Source of the DNA: Bacteroidota bacterium
GTDB taxonomy: Bacteria > Bacteroidota > Bacteroidia > Chitinophagales > Saprospiraceae
Assembly: GCA_029781095.1 (NCBI GenBank)
Contig: JAKOXM010000087.1
Coordinates: 1 to 35,132 of the forward strand
Length of the DNA stretch: 35,132 bases
Reading direction: 5' to 3'
Shown: positions 30,323-35,132 of the stretch, piece by piece
How the letters are laid out: the number at the start of each line of letters is the position of its first letter
Numbering within the stretch: position 1 is the first letter of the stretch
The notes under the pieces: generated by a model
Databases searched by the model: none
The model's input: only the letters and a program-made list of their open reading frames with translations
Told to the model about the DNA's origin: nothing
Translations under genes and position numbers: made by a program

Positions 30323-30622
30323 ATTGGAAACCAGTGCTTTGAAAAAAACACATCATCCAATTATTGCCACTACCGCTTTTTAAACCATAACGCAATTGGA
30401 ACGATCCTGTTTACAGAAATGGCGTATTACCTGGCGATTTCATTAAACATTTTCGCACATGAGGCATGTCCAATAAAAAACAGATCAGTTAAATGGTAGA
30501 GATGTCTGGTCGTGCAAACGCTAAAACAGGCAAAACAAAATCTTTTCCGCCATGGCAGATCGTACATGCAGCCAAGACCCTTATTTTAGCCGTTACAAAC
30601 GCATGCCAACCAGATCAATACG
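30323..30622. other. intergenic region between divergent genes
   Basis: The gap between the SDR start and the beta-propeller start. I see no RNA gene, long inverted repeat or exact TAnnTTTG box. TTATTTTAG at about 30583-30591 is the nearest match to a plus-strand -7 box. It is more AT-rich than the flanking genes, as expected for a divergent promoter region. Confidence 0.4.
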
Positions 30623-33238
30623 ATGTTTCAACGCCAGACACGCCAGCCCTTTCCGATACGGAACATTTTGCTCATTACCGCCATCGTAGTGGCGTTATTG
30701 GCCATTTTATATAAAAATCTCCAAAAATCGCCCGCGTCCACGACGCCACCACCCGTCGAACAATCGGAAGCGGAAGGCGGGAAAGGCCTTCGGCCGGCGG
30801 AGTGGTTCCATACCATGCGTGAATACCCTGATTTTAAAACGGATATCAAGTCATATACGGAGGCGATTGCCCGGGCCTGCAATACTGTGACGCAACGCAG
30901 CCTGCCCGGCTTTAACGCTCCGTGGACGGTACAGGGGCCCGGCAACATCGGCGCACGGGTGACGACCATCAAGGTAAATCCGAATAACCACAACGTCATT
31001 TATGTCGGCTATTCGCAGGGAGGTGTCTGGAAAACAACTAACGGCGGGCAAAGCTGGTCGCCCGTTTTTGACAAACAGCCCTTTCTCGCCATCGGCGACA
31101 TAGAACTCGACCCTCAAAATCCGAACATCGTATACGTGGGCACAGGCGATCCGGACATCAGCGGATACCCGTTCATTGGCGACGGCGTGTGGAAGAGCCC
31201 CGATGGCGGACAGACATGGCAGCACCTGGGCCTTGAATCTCAGCGGATTATTTCCAAAATAATCATTCACCCCGCCAATTCGAATACGATCTATGCGGCG
31301 ACTATGGGCCTGCCCTTCGAACGCAACAATGACCGCGGATTGTACAAAAGCACCAACGGCGGGCAGACATGGCAGCAAGTATTGTTTGTTTCGGATTCGA
31401 CCGGTATTATAGATCTGGTCATGGCGCCCGATAATCCCAATGTGCTCTATGCCGCCGGCTGGGACCGCATCCGCAACAACCAGGAAAGCGTGGTGAGCGG
31501 CAACGGCGCCCGTATCTGGAAAACCGTCGACGGAGGCGCCAACTGGTCCATGATGACGAACGGTTTGCCCGATTTTGAATGCAGCAGGATCGGCCTTGCC
31601 ATATCCCCTGCCAATGCGAATCGCGTGCTGGCGGTTTACGTAGATGCCTCCCTGGACTTTCAGGCAATCTACCGAACGGTCGATGGCGGCAATAGCTGGG
31701 CGCCCCTGCCCACCACTGATCTTGACCCGGGATTCATGGGCGGTTTTGGCTGGTATTTTGGCAAAATTTTCATTAATCCCTTTAACCCGGATGATATTTT
31801 TGTCTGCGGCGTAAACCTCTGGCGTACGGTCGACGGTGGCGATAGCTGGTTCCAGACCACACCCGACTGGTGGACATACGAGGTGCACGCCGATAAACAC
31901 GACATGGCCTTTATCGACGCCAGCACCTGCCTGCTGGGCACGGATGGCGGCTTGTATGAAAGCACAGACGCCGGTTTTAATTGGGCTAAAATTGAAAATA
32001 TCCCCACTTCGCAGTTTTACCGGGTCGCTTTTAATCCGTTCGCGCCCGATCAGTATTATGGCGGTATGCAGGACAACGGCACAACCGGGGGTAATGCCGA
32101 TATTATCAACGACTGGCCCCGGCTATACGGAGGCGATGGCTTTCAGCCTCTTTTTCACCCGGAAGACCCGAATATCTTATATTACGAAACTCAAAACGGC
32201 AATATTACAGGCACCAATGACGGCTTTTCATTCGATGACGCAACGACGGGAATCGAATCGTCCGATCGCCGGCATTGGGACATGCAATATATCCTGAGTC
32301 GCCACAACCTCGAAACCATGTATACCGGAACCTACCGTGTGTATCAGGGTTTCGGCCACCTGCCCATCTGGGCGCCGATCAGTGAAGACCTGACAGACGG
32401 GAATATCTTCGGCGACCGCTACCACAGCATCAGCACGCTCGATGAAAGCCCCCTCGACGCCAATTTGCTGTATGTGGGCACCACCGACGGCAACGTATGG
32501 CGCGGCAACCCGGAGAGCCAAACCTGGACGAACATCTCGGCAGGCCTCCCCGATCGCTATGTATCTTCCGTAAAGGCATCTCCAAACGTCACCAACCGGG
32601 TGTACGTGACACATACCGGCTATAAATCGAATGATTTCACTCCGCACCTGCATCGCTCCGACGACGAAGGCAATACCTGGACGGCCATCTCGGGCGACCT
32701 GCCCAACCTTGCGATCAACGATGTTTACATACTGCCCGGCCACCAGGATTCCATCCTGTTTGTTGCAACGGACGGCGGTGTGTACGGCACCCTCGACGGC
32801 GGGCAGCATTGGGAAAGGCTCGGGCAGGGAATGCCGGTCGTGGCTGTTTACGACATCGATCTGAATCCTGTACAGCGGACGCTTATTGCCGGCACGTATG
32901 CGCGCAGCATCATGACTTTTCCCCTCGATTCGCTCCAAAACGGCGATAACGTATCCACTTACACACCTGGCGGCCAAAAACCGCCGACACTTGTCGTAAC
33001 CCCCAATCCGGCAAACAGTCACGCGGTCCTGGTTACGGAAAATACTTCGGCAAGATTTGAAACGGAGGTCTTTATCGCCGACCTTTCGGGTCGCATACTT
33101 CAGCAGGAAGAGTTCAAAGGGTTTTTGCGTCGCGAAATGCTGCTTGATGTGCAGAGCCTGGCGCCCGGATTGTACGTGGCCTTTGCACGCACCAACGGCA
33201 AGGTGTGGGGGCAACAGAAATTCGTCGTCGCGCGATGA
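30623..33238 (+). CDS. Asp-box (sialidase/VPS10-like) beta-propeller protein with T9SS sorting domain
   Basis: 871-aa exported protein. An N-terminal hydrophobic segment ILLITAIVVALLAILY (about 14-29) acts as signal or anchor. The main body (95-790) is a propeller with at least nine Asp-box motifs, for example TTNGGQSWS, SPDGGQTWQ, STNGGQTWQ, TVDGGANWS, TVDGGNSWA, TVDGGDSWF, STDAGFNWA, SDDEGNTWT and TLDGGQHWE, the pattern of two-domain Asp-box exo-enzymes and glycan-binding propellers. The catalytic sialidase residues are not evident. The last 80 residues fit a T9SS sorting domain (LVVTPNPANSHAVLVTENTS; TEVFIADLSGRILQ; LAPGLYVAFARTNGKV). Probably a surface or secreted polysaccharide-binding protein. 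Its stop overlaps the next start by four bases. Confidence 0.9.
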   Translation: MFQRQTRQPFPIRNILLITAIVVALLAILYKNLQKSPASTTPPPVEQSEAEGGKGLRPAEWFHTMREYPDFKTDIKSYTEAIARACNTVTQRSLPGFNAPWTVQGPGNIGARVTTIKVNPNNHNVIYVGYSQGGVWKTTNGGQSWSPVFDKQPFLAIGDIELDPQNPNIVYVGTGDPDISGYPFIGDGVWKSPDGGQTWQHLGLESQRIISKIIIHPANSNTIYAATMGLPFERNNDRGLYKSTNGGQTWQQVLFVSDSTGIIDLVMAPDNPNVLYAAGWDRIRNNQESVVSGNGARIWKTVDGGANWSMMTNGLPDFECSRIGLAISPANANRVLAVYVDASLDFQAIYRTVDGGNSWAPLPTTDLDPGFMGGFGWYFGKIFINPFNPDDIFVCGVNLWRTVDGGDSWFQTTPDWWTYEVHADKHDMAFIDASTCLLGTDGGLYESTDAGFNWAKIENIPTSQFYRVAFNPFAPDQYYGGMQDNGTTGGNADIINDWPRLYGGDGFQPLFHPEDPNILYYETQNGNITGTNDGFSFDDATTGIESSDRRHWDMQYILSRHNLETMYTGTYRVYQGFGHLPIWAPISEDLTDGNIFGDRYHSISTLDESPLDANLLYVGTTDGNVWRGNPESQTWTNISAGLPDRYVSSVKASPNVTNRVYVTHTGYKSNDFTPHLHRSDDEGNTWTAISGDLPNLAINDVYILPGHQDSILFVATDGGVYGTLDGGQHWERLGQGMPVVAVYDIDLNPVQRTLIAGTYARSIMTFPLDSLQNGDNVSTYTPGGQKPPTLVVTPNPANSHAVLVTENTSARFETEVFIADLSGRILQQEEFKGFLRREMLLDVQSLAPGLYVAFARTNGKVWGQQKFVVAR

Positions 33239-34608
33239 AGCGCCCGGATGCGGCAACCGTTTTTGCAGGCCTGGCGCTCATATTTGGAAGCATCCTTGTT
33301 TTTTTGATTCCGCCGTTCCAGTCGCCCGACGAGCCCAATCATTTTTTTCGCGCCTGCCAGGTAAGTGAAGGCGTAATTTTTCCGCAAACCACGGACAGGC
33401 GGCTCGGCGGCCTGCTTCCGGCCTCGTTGGTACAGCTGCGCGATTCTTTTTCCCGGTTAAAAATGAATTACGACGCACGCCTCGATCGGGACAAGATTTT
33501 TCATTGCCTCGAAATTCCCCTGGACAAAGACCGAAAAAATTTCACGGATTTCCCCAACACGGCCATTTACGCACCCACTGCCTATCTGCCGCAGGCATTC
33601 GCAACAGGGATATTGCGTATCTGCGGAGGCACACCCCTGCAAATGTTGTACGCCGCCCGATTGTCAAACCTGCTGGTCTGGGTGCTCCTGGTATTCGCAG
33701 CGATCCGGATGATGCCTTTTGGCGAGCAGTTGATTGCCGCCATTGCCCTGCTCCCTGCCTCGCTTGTGATGGCCGCGTCCGCCAATGCCGACGTGGTCAC
33801 CAACGGGTTGTGCTGGTGGCTGACAGCATCTTTTCTGCGTTATGGTTTTACAAAATCGAACCTGAGGCTCCCGGTTTTTACAAAACAATGGGGCACCTTC
33901 ATACTCGTTTGCGCCAACAAACTCATCGCCCTGCCGCTCGTTTTATTGAATCTGATGCCCCGCCGCCGGGATGAATGGCGGAAGCAACTGTTTCCTTTCT
34001 CTATTTTGGCGGTGTCCGGGCTTGTCGCAGCGCTTGCATGGGGCGGCCTCGCAAACCGCCGGTTTATTCCTTACGACGCCTATAATACTGCTGTCCGCCA
34101 GGAACAGACACTCAACGAAGGCGTCGATCCGGCGCGGCAGTTGGCGTTTATGCGGGAGCGCCCCTTTGTTTTTATCCGCAGGGCAGGTGTTTCGCTTGCA
34201 AGAGCATTGCCGTCCATAGCGGCTCATTTTGCCGGAAAATTCGGCTGGGAAAAAAATTACCTGCATCCGGCCTGGCTGGCCTTGCTTTGGCTCGCACTCG
34301 CCGCCATGCTTGCAAGCACGGGCGATCTGTTGTCGGCGCGGCAGCGCGTCTGGGCAGCAGTGATCGTGGTTCTGTACGTCGGCTTGTTTGCCGCGACGAT
34401 GTATGCGCTCTGGTGCCCGGTCGGCTCGCCGGAAGTGTCCAATTTTCAGGGACGGTATTTCGTGCCCATTGCACCCGTGGCCGCACTCGCTTTGGCTGGC
34501 CGATGGCTGCAATCACTTCGAAAACAGATATGGCTGGCTACACTTGCAGTTCTGACCGGCGGAAATATGGCGTTGATCGTGGCTGTATTGCAGCGGTATT
34601 ACTGGTGA
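33235..34608 (+). CDS. DUF2142-type polytopic membrane protein
   Basis: 457-aa integral membrane protein. The start is the ATG of an ATGA overlap with the propeller gene, which implies translational coupling. Visible DUF2142/GT-C-like signatures: an N-terminal transmembrane helix followed by PPFQSPDEPNHFFRACQVSE, with the acidic D-E pair expected of GT-C glycosyltransferases; FPNTAIYAPTAYLPQAFATG; then about nine further transmembrane segments and a late NFQGRYFVPIAPVAALALAG. DUF2142 proteins are found with surface-polysaccharide genes and may be lipid-linked glycosyltransferases. Coupling to a secreted Asp-box protein suggests a joint surface role; the reaction is unknown. Confidence 0.82.
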   Translation: MKRPDAATVFAGLALIFGSILVFLIPPFQSPDEPNHFFRACQVSEGVIFPQTTDRRLGGLLPASLVQLRDSFSRLKMNYDARLDRDKIFHCLEIPLDKDRKNFTDFPNTAIYAPTAYLPQAFATGILRICGGTPLQMLYAARLSNLLVWVLLVFAAIRMMPFGEQLIAAIALLPASLVMAASANADVVTNGLCWWLTASFLRYGFTKSNLRLPVFTKQWGTFILVCANKLIALPLVLLNLMPRRRDEWRKQLFPFSILAVSGLVAALAWGGLANRRFIPYDAYNTAVRQEQTLNEGVDPARQLAFMRERPFVFIRRAGVSLARALPSIAAHFAGKFGWEKNYLHPAWLALLWLALAAMLASTGDLLSARQRVWAAVIVVLYVGLFAATMYALWCPVGSPEVSNFQGRYFVPIAPVAALALAGRWLQSLRKQIWLATLAVLTGGNMALIVAVLQRYYW

Positions 34609-34612
34609 TGCT

Positions 34613-35132
34613 TCAGCGCCCCAGCAACTCGAAAATTTCCTCGATTTCGTCAAAGGATTTTACACCGACCTGTTCTTCCTCTCCCCCCGTAAAGCCAATT
34701 CCCGCAGGGCAAATCTGCTCGAGTATGGCCGGCATTTCGGCGCCGGGTATGTCGCCTCCTAACAGCAGGGGGTACGACGCCGCGCATTTTCTCCAGAATT
34801 CCGTTTCCTGCAAAGGAGACGTCCCGGGATTGAACTGAACCAGAAAATACGAGACATAAGGCGCACATTCGTGGAACATTTGCTCCAGAGAATCCGGTTC
34901 CGCTCCCGGCTCCAGCGCCAGAATCACCGTCAGACCCTCCAGTTCCGGCAATTGTACCCGGTGTGCCTGCGTAACCTGTACGGCGTCCAGCCCGAAAAAA
35001 GATGCGTATTCGCGCACGACCGGTGCCGGGGAACGGGAAAATTCTCCCGTAATTTTTGGCCCCTGCACCCATTCGCGGATAGCTTTCATGTACATCGGGT
35101 CCAGGTAGGCGTCGGTACCTTCTTCTAGGTTA
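34613..35132 (-). CDS. TrpF-like TIM-barrel protein, N-terminus beyond window
   Basis: At least 172 aa, with the frame open through the right edge: the codons before ATG 35095 still read like protein (NLEEGTDAYLDPMYMKAIRE), so the true start is outside. Phosphoribosylanthranilate-isomerase-like features: ITGEFSRSPAPVVREYASFF then GLDAVQV (compare the GVF...LDAVQLHG strand), LLLGGDIPG, and the end GIGFTGGEEEQVGVKSFDEI, where TrpF has D-x-S-S-G-V-E...GVKD. The canonical SSGVE is altered, so it may be a divergent TrpF or a paralogue with another role. No other trp genes are visible. Convergent with the DUF2142 gene, with a 4-base gap. Confidence 0.6.
   Translation of the reverse strand, partial: NLEEGTDAYLDPMYMKAIREWVQGPKITGEFSRSPAPVVREYASFFGLDAVQVTQAHRVQLPELEGLTVILALEPGAEPDSLEQMFHECAPYVSYFLVQFNPGTSPLQETEFWRKCAASYPLLLGGDIPGAEMPAILEQICPAGIGFTGGEEEQVGVKSFDEIEEIFELLGR

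Overview
The window looks like chromosomal DNA of a Bacteroidota bacterium, most likely of the Saprospiria/Saprospirales type (lineage inferred; GC is moderate to high by eye). Supporting signs are a PorX-type regulator (receiver plus PglZ domain), two proteins with C-terminal type IX secretion (T9SS) sorting domains, promoters of the TTG-N17-23-TAnnTTTG type, start codons preceded by A/C-rich unstructured DNA rather than Shine-Dalgarno sites, and a Bacteroidota-style IleS. No rRNA, tRNA, transposase, phage gene or convincing CRISPR array was seen.

Layout. 1-2497 (-): the N-terminal two thirds of isoleucyl-tRNA synthetase, preceded by what looks like an isoleucine-rich leader peptide and a terminator (attenuator). 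2578-5693 (-): a cytosolic HtrA-like protease, then a compact cupin / EamA transporter / 3-hydroxyanthranilate dioxygenase operon. 5834-13195 (-): a redox operon reading ferredoxin-NAD(P)H-type oxidoreductase, pyruvate:ferredoxin oxidoreductase (PFOR), dihydroorotate-dehydrogenase-like flavoprotein and a sugar-epimerase-like SDR. It diverges from pyruvate phosphate dikinase (13398-16127, +), so the two main pyruvate enzymes share one control region. 16301-17736 (+): a WYL regulator, a perfect palindromic operator candidate and a DinB-fold protein. 17901-20916 (-): a TlpA-like thioredoxin and PorX. 21270-25677 (+): an HD phosphohydrolase, a secreted 23-residue-repeat protein with a peptidoglycan-binding tail, a muconolactone-isomerase-like protein and a secreted CotH-kinase-like protein. 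25755-27482 (-): T9SS cargo. 27716-28692 (+): a conserved small protein and a cyclophilin lipoprotein. 28731-30282 (-): a DinB/DUF1572 protein and a second SDR. 30623-34608 (+): a large Asp-box beta-propeller T9SS protein overlapping a DUF2142 membrane protein. 34613-35132 (-): a truncated TrpF-like barrel protein.

The most distinctive features are regulatory and repetitive. The candidate ileS leader peptide has six Ile codons among 18 sense codons, begins where the transcript is predicted to start, and is followed by a strong terminator; the synthetase itself carries a GIHH instead of HIGH signature. Nearly every long intergenic gap holds a different palindromic repeat family, and two convergent gaps (17737-17904 and 25681-25743) are filled almost exactly by such repeats. 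A 36-bp direct repeat pair (27571-27679) brackets the promoter of a T9SS cargo gene. Together the genes describe a chemoheterotroph with pyruvate-centred metabolism, T9SS surface secretion under PorX control, and cell-envelope proteins of unknown role.
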